DNA of 7,149 bases, from assembly GCA_027067035.1 (NCBI GenBank), contig JAMOMO010000390.1:1-7149 (forward strand), given 5' to 3'. Within the stretch, counting starts at the first letter, position 1, and each line of letters starts with the position of its first letter. This DNA is from Desulfobulbaceae bacterium (GTDB lineage Bacteria > Desulfobacterota > Desulfobulbia > Desulfobulbales > Desulfocapsaceae). The notes below the pieces were generated by a model, which was not told where the DNA came from, made no database searches, and saw nothing but the letters and a program-made list of their open reading frames with translations. The translations under genes and the position numbers were made by a program. Shown piece by piece: positions 1 to 7,149 of this stretch.

Positions 1-816
1 CAGTACTGCCCAGTCCTCGGCCTGGCCGCCAAGATCAGGACGTCCGATGGACTGAATAAAGACAGTGTCACCTGAGAGCATATAGGTGTTGTCCACAATC
101 ATGGTGAAGGAACCGGGAGTATGACCAGGGGTGAGCATGATCTTTACCTCGGGGCCGCCATTGCTGAAACTGTGGATTTCACCATCGGCAACCAGAGTGT
201 GTCCGGCTTTGGTTCCCTCAAAGTCAATACCACCATAAAATACGGCCCCGGTTTTTTCGGCGAGCTGCCGTGATCCGGCAATATAATCAGCCTGGAGATG
301 ACTCTCAAAGGTCTTGGTGATGGTACAGTTTTTACTGGCGGCAAAGTCGATGTAAAAATCGATATTCCGGCTCGGGTCAAGGACCATCATCTCTCCGCCG
401 GAGCAGATACCATAGCTGCAGGAGGCTTTTCCTGGACGGATAAACTGATACAGGCTGTAGTCGTCCCCTTCCCGCACCGCTTTCGGAACCAGGAGATTTC
501 CCCAGGTTTTAATGCCGCCGGTGAGATAGCGCACATCATCGAAACCATGCTTGACCAGGATTTCACCGACATATTTTGCAGATCCTTCTTTGGCACAGAC
601 AATGCGGATTGCCCGTCCTTTGGGAACCCTGGCAACGGACTCCTCTTCAATCTCCATGAAGTCATAGTAGGAGACATTCTTCATGTCAAAGGGATACGGG
701 GATTCCACCTGGAATCGATTGAAGTCCTGTTCATTTCTTACATCAAGGACCAGAATGTCTTCTTTGTCGGTGAGCCACTGAAAAAGGTCTTTTGCTTCAT
801 ATGAGCTGAGTGCCAT
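1..816 (-). CDS. Rhodanese / MBL-fold fusion, persulfide dioxygenase-like (partial, C-terminus off window)
   Basis: The frame is open from ATG at 816 to the window edge (272 codons, no stop). Residues about 1-110 form a rhodanese domain: LVLDVRNEQDF near 22-32, then the sulfur-accepting loop with Cys74 (VCAKEGSA) and the closing GGIKTWG near 100-106. Residues about 115-272 begin a metallo-beta-lactamase fold: SHLQADYIAG at 172-181, TPGHTPGS at 229-236 (His232), SGDTVF at 248-253 (Asp250) and GRPDLGG at 258-264. In ETHE1-type persulfide dioxygenases one iron is held by three ligands equivalent to His173, His232 and Asp250, all present here. The usual HxHxDH is HxQxDY, so a two-metal glyoxalase II site is unlikely. 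No signal peptide is seen, so the protein is probably cytoplasmic. Probable role: moving or oxidising sulfane sulfur (persulfide), by inference. Related proteins often have a further C-terminal rhodanese domain, which would lie outside the window. The start is supported by AGGAG 7 bases upstream. The domain call is firm; the exact substrate is not. Confidence 0.9.
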   Translation of the reverse strand, partial: MALSSYEAKDLFQWLTDKEDILVLDVRNEQDFNRFQVESPYPFDMKNVSYYDFMEIEEESVARVPKGRAIRIVCAKEGSAKYVGEILVKHGFDDVRYLTGGIKTWGNLLVPKAVREGDDYSLYQFIRPGKASCSYGICSGGEMMVLDPSRNIDFYIDFAASKNCTITKTFESHLQADYIAGSRQLAEKTGAVFYGGIDFEGTKAGHTLVADGEIHSFSNGGPEVKIMLTPGHTPGSFTMIVDNTYMLSGDTVFIQSIGRPDLGGQAEDWAVL

Positions 817-823
817 GGGAAAT

Positions 824-828
824 CTCCT
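824..828 (-). promoter_or_regulatory. Ribosome-binding site of the rhodanese-MBL gene
   Basis: On the minus strand AGGAG stands 7 bases before the ATG at 816. This is the best Shine-Dalgarno match among the gene starts in the window, and it fixes the start of a gene whose end lies outside. Confidence 0.75.
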
Positions 829-897
829 GTATGCGATGACTCAAATTTATACGGCCATCTGAAAATAAGAATGAATATGTATCATGTTGACTAGGAA

Positions 898-926
898 ATA
901 ATATCATATAGGAGTTTCTTTCACAA
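898..926 (-). promoter_or_regulatory. Candidate sigma-70 promoter for the rhodanese-MBL gene
   Basis: On the minus strand TTGTGA (921-926, 4 of 6 to the -35 consensus) is followed after exactly 17 bases by TATTAT (898-903, 5 of 6 to the -10 consensus). The bases just upstream of the -35 (927-943) are almost pure A/T, as in an UP element. The predicted transcription start near 890 gives a leader of about 75 bases before the ATG at 816. The 139-base gap is also the longest in the window, which fits a new transcription unit starting here. The region is AT-rich, so chance matches are possible. Confidence 0.4.
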
Positions 927-955
927 AGAAAAAAATAAAAAGACGATAAACTTTG

Positions 956-1630
956 TCAGGGGATCAGTTCGTTGAAATAGGTGATGGAGGGGAATTCGGG
1001 GGAGAATTCAACGGGGATTCGTGAACTTGGTCGTGCAACAAAAACAAGAAAGCCCATGCCGGAGTCCCTGGCTGCGCGAAGAACCCTGGCAGTATCATCG
1101 GCGAGCAGTGTCCGGCTCTTTTGGTAGGCAAGATGTTTTTCCAGCTTTCCCCAGAACTCCGGCTGTTCCTTGGCGTAGCCGATCTCTTCGGCGCAGACAA
1201 TGCGATCAAAACGGGATCCCAGTGCGGTTTTGCGAAGCTTTATTTCAAGGGTTTTGGAGTGGGCATTGGTGACCAGGTGGACTTCTTTGTTTATGCTCTT
1301 AATGTAGTCGAGAAACGTGCTTACGTAGGGGTGTACCTGGATGAGGTGGTCAACTTTGCATTTCAGCTCAGGGATATCCAGGCCCAGTCTGTCGGACCAG
1401 TAGTCAAGATCTGTCCACTGCAGGGTGTTTTCCACACTTTGATAGCGCTGCAGTAAAGCCTTTCTGGCATCCTCTTCAGAGAGATTGTTTTTCTCCGCAA
1501 AGACTTTCGGGACAAACTCTTCCCAGAAATGGTCGTCAAAATATTTGTCCAGCAGGGTACCGTCCATATCAAGGAGGACGGTATCCACCTGGGACCAGCG
1601 GAAATCGGGTTTTATCTGGGTATGTGTCAT
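956..1630 (-). CDS. yrfG: HAD-family hydrolase, YrfG-like GMP/IMP 5'-nucleotidase
   Basis: Complete 224-residue cytoplasmic HAD phosphatase. Motif I is DMDGTLLD at 21-28 (nucleophile Asp21, acid/base Asp23), motif II is the Thr121-Asn122 pair in LVTNAH, motif III is Lys154 in GYAKEQPEFW, and motif IV is the acidic pair Asp178-Asp179 in LLADDT. The set is intact, so it should be active. From memory it matches E. coli YrfG over its whole length: the N-terminal VDTVLLDMDGTLLD block, FW and VP spacing just after it, a LDYWS.xLGLDI segment in the cap (75-86), TNAH, and LIP at the C-terminus. YrfG dephosphorylates GMP and IMP to nucleosides; applying that here is by homology, and another phosphomonoester is possible. 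The ATG lies 10 bases after the mfd stop with only a weak ribosome-binding site (ACGGA), suggesting co-transcription and translational coupling with mfd. The T-rich sequence after the stop has no good hairpin. Confidence 0.85.
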   Translation of the reverse strand: MTHTQIKPDFRWSQVDTVLLDMDGTLLDKYFDDHFWEEFVPKVFAEKNNLSEEDARKALLQRYQSVENTLQWTDLDYWSDRLGLDIPELKCKVDHLIQVHPYVSTFLDYIKSINKEVHLVTNAHSKTLEIKLRKTALGSRFDRIVCAEEIGYAKEQPEFWGKLEKHLAYQKSRTLLADDTARVLRAARDSGMGFLVFVARPSSRIPVEFSPEFPSITYFNELIP

Positions 1631-1640
1631 GGCATGTCCG

Positions 1641-4600
1641 TCAGGTGTGTTGCTGCGTTAATGCGGAAAGTTCCCCAAGTATTCTCTGTAATACGGTGAA
1701 CAGTCGGTCCTGGGTGTCAATGGCGGCCGGAATTATCAGCCTTCCATCCGGGGTGAGCCTGCGGGGCTGTGATTTTTTAATCCTGCTGCCCTTCTGGATG
1801 TAGTCCATCAGGAGAGCGGGATCAATGGGAGGGTTCTCCACAAAGCTGAAGACAAAGGAGTCTTTGCCTTTTTCAAGTTTACTGACCCCCAGTCCGGCAA
1901 GCTCATGCTTGAGGGCAACGATTTTAAAGAGGTTTTCAGTCTCTTCAGGGATCTTTCCGTAGCGATCGGCAAGTTCTTCTCTTAAATCGTCATAGGCCTC
2001 GGCGGAGCCGGTGCCCGAGAGTGCTGAGATACGCCTGTAGCTGATATAACGCTGTGATATATCAGGAATGAAGTCTTCCGGGATGTAGGCGGAGATCTGG
2101 AGGTTTATTTCAGTCTCCACCCGCTCCTGTTTCAGGCTTCCATCCTCTCCTGAGGCAGCACGGGCCTTCATGTCGGCAACAGTTCTCTGGAGGAGATCAA
2201 GGTAGAGGTCATAGCCGATTGCAGCAATGTGACCAGACTGGGAGACTCCAAGGAGGTTGCCGCCGCCGCGAATCTGCAGGTCGCTCATGGCAAGTTTGAA
2301 TCCGCCGCCCAGTTCGTTGCACTCCATAAGTGCCCGCAGCCGGTCTTTTGAATCCTTGCTCAGACTGTCCAGAGAAGGTACCAGCAGGTAGGCAAAGGCC
2401 TGGGCCGAAGATCTGCCGACACGGCCGCGGAGCTGGTAAATTTCGGCAAGCCCAAGCATGTCGGCACGGTTGATTATCATGGTGTTGGCCGATGGAATAT
2501 CAAGACCTGATTCAATGATGGTGGTTGCCACCAGCACGTCGATCTCCCGGTTTACAAAACGCACCATGATCTCTTCGAGTTCCTTGCCGCTCATCTGACC
2601 ATGGGCCACGGCAATGCGGGCTTCGGGAACCAGTTCCTGGACACTGGATGCCATTTTATAGATGGATTTTACCCGGTTATGGACAAAAAATACCTGACCG
2701 CCACGGCGCATCTCTTTGACAACGGCCTCTTTAATCACCAGGTCGTCATAACGGGCAACAAAGGTTTTGACAGGCCTTCTATGTTCCGGGGGACTGGAAA
2801 TGACAGAGAGGTCACGAATGGAGAGCAGGGACATCTGCAGGGTGCGCGGGATGGGGGTGGCCGTGAGAGTGAGGATGTCCACTTCGGATTTGATCTGTTT
2901 GATCTTCTCCTTGTGGCTCACTCCGAAGCGGTGTTCCTCATCAATGATGAGCAGGCCGAGCTCACGATAACGGATGTCCTTTGAGAGCAGGCGATGGGTG
3001 CCGATGATAATATCGATCTTACCGCTGCCAAGCTCCCTGATGATCTTTTTCTGTTCAGCGGAAGAGCGAAAGCGGTTGATGCATTCAACGGTGACCGGAA
3101 AGCCCTGCATCCGTTCCCTGAAGGTCTTGGCGTGCTGTTCCGCCAGAACGGTTGTGGGGACCAGAATGGCAACCTGCAGTCCGTCTTCCACCACCTTGAA
3201 TGCGGCACGAACCGCAACTTCGGTTTTTCCATAGCCGACATCACCGCAGACCAGCCTGTCCATGGGCTTATCACTGCAGAGATCATCAATAACGTCGGTG
3301 ATGGCCTTGTCCTGGCCCACTGTTTCGTCATAGGGGAAGGATTCCTCAAGTTCCTGAAAGAGTTCACCGGGTGCTGAAAAGCGTCGTCCTTCGCGCAGCT
3401 CGCGTCGGGCATATATTTCAAGAAGTTCTTCGGCAACCTTCCACACCTCCTCCTTGACCTTTGCCTTGGTGGCCCGCCACGATCCGGTGCCGAGCTTGTC
3501 AATCCGGGGGGCCTTGTCGGAGAGCCCCTCGTAACGGCTTATCAGATTGAGACGGTCAACGGGGAGATAGAGCTTGTCTCCGTCACGGTATTCAAGGAGC
3601 ATGTAATCATTGATAACCCCCTGCATCTCAAGGGTGGCCATTCCCAGATAAAGCCCCAGGCCATGGTCACGGTGAACCACGACATCACCGTCATGGAGTT
3701 CAGAAAAGCGTATGGGCTCGCCGGACGCTTCTCTGCTCTTCTTTCTGTTGCCGATACGCATTTCACCAAAGAGCTCACTCTCAGAGAGAAAGTGTATGGC
3801 GGGTGAGCTGAGGGAAAAACCACGGCTCAGGGGCTGGTCGCAGAGATAGAGGGTGTCAGGGGACGCGTTCTGGTGAAAGGTGGACGGGTCGAGGGGGCTT
3901 TCAAGAATCTCTATGGTGTGCTGGTGTTTTTCGAGCAGTTCCGCCAGGGTTTTTGTCTGGCGCGGGGAGCGGCAGCAGAGGAGGACATGTTCACCAAGAT
4001 TCTGCCAGGAATGGATCTGTTCGGAGAGCAGAGGCACCAGTCCACGCTCCTTGCGGCGCAGGCTGATCTCCTGCTTTAAAACCTGATGGTTTGTGGCGCT
4101 CAGGGGATGAAAATCCTCTCCGTCACTGAATGAGGAACAGAAGATAGCGGCAAAGGCTTCGCTCTGTTTCCCGTATTCTTCTTCGGGAAGAAAGAGTTCA
4201 CCGGGGGGAAGGGCAGGGGCCCCAATCTTCCGGGCCTCCTCATAGTTGTTCATGATCCGTTCCTCAACCAGTGCCCGTGCCTGATTCTCAAGTTCCGGAG
4301 CAAAGTGGATGAGGCAGCTCTGTTGCGGGAGGAAATCAAAGACGCTGGTCACACCCTCCCGGTCTTCAGGATAAAAGACAGGGAGGAAAAATTCCATTCC
4401 TGCAAAGCGGACACCGTTTGCGATCTGCTCACGAATTCTGCTGCTCTCCTCTTTGTCCCAGGAAAGATTTGCACTGCAGGAGTCAAAACAGCTCAGGATG
4501 TTTTTCATCTTCTCTGAAGAGGCAGCCGGATAGCAGATATCACTTGCGGGGAGCAGGACGGCCTCGGAGATTTCTGTTATTGAGCGTTGACTGACCGGGT

Positions 4601-5201
4601 CGAAACCACGCAGGGACTCAATGGTATCACCAAAGAAATCAAGGCGCAGGGGAGTGCTGTGGTGAATGCCGTCAGCGAGAAATGAGGGAGGAAAAATGTC
4701 GACTATTCCGCCACGAACGGAGTAGTCACCAACACTTTGAACAAGGCTGACCTTTTCGTATCCGAGTTCTTCGAGTGTGCCGATCAGATCATCCCGGTCA
4801 GTGTCTTCGCCGGAGAGAAGAAGTTCCGCGTTGTCAGAGAGGACTTTTGCCGGAAGAATTCTGCGCATCAGGGCCTCGGCTGATACGACAAGGATGAAAT
4901 TCCCTTCTGTTTCATGGAGGCGGTAGAGTGTGGAAAGCCTGGCTGCAGTGGTTACGGGGTCGGGGGAGAGCGGGGTGTAGGGGGGGATCTCATAACCGGG
5001 ATAGGTGAAGACCGGGACTTTGCTGAAGAGCCTGAGATCCGCCTCAACCCGGGCCACCATCTCTTCATCCGGAACAATGCAGCAGCAGGGCTGGGATTCT
5101 GCCTGAATCGCAGCAAGCAGAGCCTTGGAGCTCCCTCGCAGTGAAGCCATGCTCCGGGAGGACCCGGCCTTGATGTGATCTGTACTGAAGGGAGTGGCCA
5201 T
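1641..5201 (-). CDS. mfd: Transcription-repair coupling factor Mfd
   Basis: Complete 1186-residue protein, close to the usual size (E. coli about 1148). Mfd is a DNA translocase that pushes stalled RNA polymerase off damaged DNA and recruits UvrA, directing excision repair to the transcribed strand. Domains in order: an N-terminal UvrB-like module (about 15-350; YPGYEIPPYTPLSPD at 67-81, GDYSVRGGIVDIFPPS at 158-173); a variable linker; the RNA-polymerase-interacting domain (about 495-570; GDVVVHRDHGLGLYLG at 505-520); the superfamily 2 helicase core with Walker A GDVGYGKTE (653-661, Lys659), DEEH (754-757), TATP (780-783) and QLRGRVGR (923-930); the translocation motif region with RGGGNLLG (978-985); and a C-terminal regulatory domain (about 1030-1180). 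All key residues are present. The ATG at 5201 lacks a Shine-Dalgarno sequence and lies 6 bases past a terminator T-tract. Met18 is the next in-frame ATG, but residues before it are plausible as family N-terminus. The gene is probably read together with yrfG. Confidence 0.98.
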   Translation of the reverse strand: MATPFSTDHIKAGSSRSMASLRGSSKALLAAIQAESQPCCCIVPDEEMVARVEADLRLFSKVPVFTYPGYEIPPYTPLSPDPVTTAARLSTLYRLHETEGNFILVVSAEALMRRILPAKVLSDNAELLLSGEDTDRDDLIGTLEELGYEKVSLVQSVGDYSVRGGIVDIFPPSFLADGIHHSTPLRLDFFGDTIESLRGFDPVSQRSITEISEAVLLPASDICYPAASSEKMKNILSCFDSCSANLSWDKEESSRIREQIANGVRFAGMEFFLPVFYPEDREGVTSVFDFLPQQSCLIHFAPELENQARALVEERIMNNYEEARKIGAPALPPGELFLPEEEYGKQSEAFAAIFCSSFSDGEDFHPLSATNHQVLKQEISLRRKERGLVPLLSEQIHSWQNLGEHVLLCCRSPRQTKTLAELLEKHQHTIEILESPLDPSTFHQNASPDTLYLCDQPLSRGFSLSSPAIHFLSESELFGEMRIGNRKKSREASGEPIRFSELHDGDVVVHRDHGLGLYLGMATLEMQGVINDYMLLEYRDGDKLYLPVDRLNLISRYEGLSDKAPRIDKLGTGSWRATKAKVKEEVWKVAEELLEIYARRELREGRRFSAPGELFQELEESFPYDETVGQDKAITDVIDDLCSDKPMDRLVCGDVGYGKTEVAVRAAFKVVEDGLQVAILVPTTVLAEQHAKTFRERMQGFPVTVECINRFRSSAEQKKIIRELGSGKIDIIIGTHRLLSKDIRYRELGLLIIDEEHRFGVSHKEKIKQIKSEVDILTLTATPIPRTLQMSLLSIRDLSVISSPPEHRRPVKTFVARYDDLVIKEAVVKEMRRGGQVFFVHNRVKSIYKMASSVQELVPEARIAVAHGQMSGKELEEIMVRFVNREIDVLVATTIIESGLDIPSANTMIINRADMLGLAEIYQLRGRVGRSSAQAFAYLLVPSLDSLSKDSKDRLRALMECNELGGGFKLAMSDLQIRGGGNLLGVSQSGHIAAIGYDLYLDLLQRTVADMKARAASGEDGSLKQERVETEINLQISAYIPEDFIPDISQRYISYRRISALSGTGSAEAYDDLREELADRYGKIPEETENLFKIVALKHELAGLGVSKLEKGKDSFVFSFVENPPIDPALLMDYIQKGSRIKKSQPRRLTPDGRLIIPAAIDTQDRLFTVLQRILGELSALTQQHT

Positions 5202-5207
5202 GGCTGT

Positions 5208-5241
5208 AAAAAAAGTCAGGCTGCATGGAGACCATGCAGCC
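5208..5241 (-). terminator. Rho-independent terminator between bamA and mfd
   Basis: On the minus strand GGCTGCATGG and CCATGCAGCC form a perfect 10-bp stem (5219-5241) with a 3-base loop. Four bases (TGAC) separate the stem from a run of seven T (5214-5208). It lies 36 bases after the bamA stop, so it should end bamA transcripts. The run of T stops only 6 bases before the mfd ATG. There is no matching T-run on the other side, so it acts in one direction. Confidence 0.85.
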
Positions 5242-5276
5242 GATAAGGTGTGAAAAGTATGCGTGGAGCTGTTGGA

Positions 5277-7149
5277 TCAGAAAGAGCCACCGATGGAGAA
5301 GTCGATGACGGAACTGTCTTCATCATCCTTGGGGTCGAGATTGTAACCCCATACCAGGCGAAGGGGCCCCATGGGTGACATCCAGCGGAGTTCCACACCG
5401 GCCGCCTTGTTGTAGCTGTCAATGTTCCAGTCCTCTTCATCAGCGTAGACTTTACCTGCATCAAAGAAGAGAACACCACGCAGGCCGGCCTCGGTGATCA
5501 GCGGGAAGACGTATTCAATGTTGGTGTACCACATCTTGTCGCCACCGATCCGGTCACCGGTGACCGGGTCAATGGGACTTGCCTTGCCATATTCAAATCC
5601 GCGGATGGTATTCATGCCACCGAGATAGAAGCGTTCGTATACAGGTAGCTGACCGGTCTCATTTTCCCACACCTGGCCACCGGAGAGTTTGAAATGAAAC
5701 ACGGTGGTCCATGGCAGTGGATAGTACCAGCTGGTATAGGCCTCAAGTTTGGTGAATTCAGCATCACCGCCAAAGGGACCGCCGGCATACTTGACGCTGA
5801 CGGAGTTCTCAGATCCTCTGGAAGCTCCGACTCTGCGGTCACGGGTGTCGCGGACCATTCCGAATTTAACGGCACTGGTCACCTTGATATCCATTGAATC
5901 AATGATGATCTGTGAAGCGAATTCTGAAACGTTACTGAGGGTGGTGTCGGTGTAACTGTAGCTGCCGTAACCACGCCATTTTTCAAAGATCGGGTAGCCA
6001 AAACGGATGGCTCCACCCTTGGAATCCTTGTCATAGTCATCGTACTCCCGGAACCAGTTAAAGATGTCGGCACCGACGGAGAGGTCTGAATCGCGGAACT
6101 TGGGATCCGTATAGTTCAGGTTGAAGCGGTTGGATGTTCCGCTGAGATTGGCTGAAAGTGACAGCCTGTCACCACGGCCGAGAAAGTTGTTCTCTGAGAT
6201 TTCACCCATGAGCATGAAGGAATCAACAGAGCTGTAACCTGCTCCGATACTGAACTGTCCGGTGGATTTTTCTTTTACATTGATGGTAACATTCATCTTT
6301 GAAGGATCCAGCGCTGGCTCGGGAACGATATTAACCTCTTCAAAGAAATCGAGGCGTTGCAGACGCTGGGTGCTGAGTCGCAGTGCCTTGGAATCAAAGA
6401 TACCACCCTCTGCGATTTTAAGTTCACGCCGGATGACATTATCACGGGTCCTGCTGTTTCCTTTAATGGAGATGCGCTGGATATAGACAAGGTCACCCTT
6501 GCTGATATCGATGAGGATATCAACCCGGGCTCCGGTCGCTGAACGAATTGTTTTGGGGCGGATATCTGCAAAGGCAAAGCCGTTTTCAGAGTAGTAGTCG
6601 GTGAGTCTCAGTACATCCTGGCGCAGGATCTGGCGGTTGATGAATTCCTGGTTCTGGATGGTGAGCATGCTGCGCAACTTCTGCTTGTCAGCGATCAGGT
6701 CACCCTGGAAGGAGACGGTTCCAACCCTGTAGCGCGGCCCTTCTTCAATGGTGAAGGTGATATAGAGCCAGTCGCCTTCCTGCCTCACCTGGGGTTTTGC
6801 TATTTTGACCTCCAGGAATCCCTGGTTGTTATAGAACGAACCAAGCCTGGCAACGTCCTGTTCGAGCATCTGCTGCTTCATCAGCCCGCCTTCGGTGAGC
6901 CAGGAAAGCCAGTTTTTTTCACTGGATTCAATTATGTCTTCCAGCTCATCGCTGTCAAAGCTCTTGTTGCCGACAAACTTGATCTCTTTGATGTAGATCT
7001 TGTCGCCTTCATCGATGACAAAACGAAGTTCAGCGCTTTCGTCATTTGGGTAACTGATCTGGGCTGTGACCTGGGTGTTGTAATAGCCCTTGGCCTTGTA
7101 CAGTGCCTTTATTGCAGCAACGCTGTTGTTTATCTTGCTGTTGTTCAAG
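5277..7149 (-). CDS. bamA: Outer-membrane protein assembly factor BamA (partial, N-terminus off window)
   Basis: Omp85-family protein, the central subunit of the BAM complex that folds and inserts beta-barrel proteins into the outer membrane. The visible 623 residues (counted from a TTG at 7148) contain the end of one POTRA domain (about 1-47), three whole POTRA domains (about 51-137, 140-218, 221-294; each opens with a pattern like IYIKEIKFVGN, YRVGTVSFQGD or VYIQRISIKGN and closes near a GD, GP or EKS turn), then the barrel (about 297-623). Barrel landmarks are NNFLGRGD (320-327), the loop-6 motif IRGF (515-518), FFDAGKV (561-567) and a terminal Phe, the usual C-terminal signal of outer-membrane proteins. 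Family members are near 750-900 residues, so a signal peptide and roughly 150-250 residues of POTRA sequence lie beyond the right edge. The TTG is most likely internal and not the true start. No skp or lpxD follows; the gene ends at a terminator and then mfd. Confidence 0.96.
   Translation of the reverse strand, partial: LNNSKINNSVAAIKALYKAKGYYNTQVTAQISYPNDESAELRFVIDEGDKIYIKEIKFVGNKSFDSDELEDIIESSEKNWLSWLTEGGLMKQQMLEQDVARLGSFYNNQGFLEVKIAKPQVRQEGDWLYITFTIEEGPRYRVGTVSFQGDLIADKQKLRSMLTIQNQEFINRQILRQDVLRLTDYYSENGFAFADIRPKTIRSATGARVDILIDISKGDLVYIQRISIKGNSRTRDNVIRRELKIAEGGIFDSKALRLSTQRLQRLDFFEEVNIVPEPALDPSKMNVTINVKEKSTGQFSIGAGYSSVDSFMLMGEISENNFLGRGDRLSLSANLSGTSNRFNLNYTDPKFRDSDLSVGADIFNWFREYDDYDKDSKGGAIRFGYPIFEKWRGYGSYSYTDTTLSNVSEFASQIIIDSMDIKVTSAVKFGMVRDTRDRRVGASRGSENSVSVKYAGGPFGGDAEFTKLEAYTSWYYPLPWTTVFHFKLSGGQVWENETGQLPVYERFYLGGMNTIRGFEYGKASPIDPVTGDRIGGDKMWYTNIEYVFPLITEAGLRGVLFFDAGKVYADEEDWNIDSYNKAAGVELRWMSPMGPLRLVWGYNLDPKDDEDSSVIDFSIGGSF

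Noticed and set aside
298..804. Plus-strand open frame of 168 codons
   Set aside because: It lies opposite the rhodanese-MBL gene, which has clear domain motifs and a ribosome-binding site. The plus-strand translation shows no recognisable domain.
887..915. TTGACT on the plus strand as a -35 element
   Set aside because: No acceptable -10 lies 16-18 bases downstream, and no plus-strand gene follows.
923..956. Terminator after the yrfG-like gene (ACAAAG and CTTTGT arms around a T-rich stretch)
   Set aside because: The stem is only 6 bp, the loop is 22 bases and the T-run is in the loop instead of after the stem. The AT-rich tract is better explained as the upstream part of the next promoter.
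992..1009. Two GAATTC sites 12 bases apart
   Set aside because: They encode two Glu-Phe pairs (EFSPEF) in the tail of the HAD protein. A short coding coincidence with no sign of a larger repeat.
1121..1456. Plus-strand open frame of 111 codons, and an overlapping one from 1021
   Set aside because: Both are antisense to the HAD gene, whose catalytic motifs are all in the minus frame.
2918..3502. Minus-strand open frame of 194 codons inside mfd
   Set aside because: It is a shifted reading of the Mfd helicase core; its Arg/Ser/Pro-rich translation is typical of a shadow frame.
7146..7148. TTG as the start codon of bamA
   Set aside because: The frame continues to the window edge, and the preceding POTRA domain would be cut in half. 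The true start is outside the window.

Overview
All supported genes lie on the minus strand. Reading in the direction of transcription (right to left) the order is bamA (3' part) - intrinsic terminator - mfd - yrfG-like HAD nucleotidase - promoter-bearing gap - rhodanese/metallo-beta-lactamase fusion (5' part). The window looks like ordinary, densely packed chromosome. I see no phage, IS, CRISPR, tRNA, rRNA or toxin-antitoxin signal.

Organism: BamA with POTRA domains and an outer-membrane barrel ending in Phe means a diderm (Gram-negative) bacterium. A rhodanese-MBL fusion of the persulfide-dioxygenase type, moderate GC content and the style of the Mfd and BamA sequences suggest Desulfobacterota (a sulfate- or sulfur-metabolising deltaproteobacterial lineage). 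That placement is an inference from general familiarity with these families, not from a search.

Layout: 5277-7149 is BamA, cut by the right edge. It carries the end of one POTRA domain, three complete POTRA domains and the whole barrel. 5202-5276 holds a strong hairpin-plus-T-tract terminator that ends almost at the mfd start codon. 1641-5201 is a complete transcription-repair coupling factor with every helicase motif intact. 956-1630 is a complete HAD phosphatase resembling E. coli YrfG (GMP/IMP nucleotidase), 10 bases after the mfd stop and probably co-transcribed with it. 817-955 is an AT-rich gap with a plausible sigma-70 promoter and a good ribosome-binding site for the last gene. 1-816 is the first 272 codons of the rhodanese-MBL protein, which runs off the left edge without a stop.

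Functionally these are mostly separate housekeeping jobs: outer-membrane protein assembly (BamA), strand-specific DNA repair at stalled RNA polymerase (Mfd), purine nucleotide dephosphorylation (YrfG-like) and probably sulfane-sulfur handling (rhodanese-MBL). I did not find a convincing new system. The points most worth checking are the terminator abutting an mfd start that lacks a Shine-Dalgarno sequence, and the altered metal-site motif in the MBL protein.
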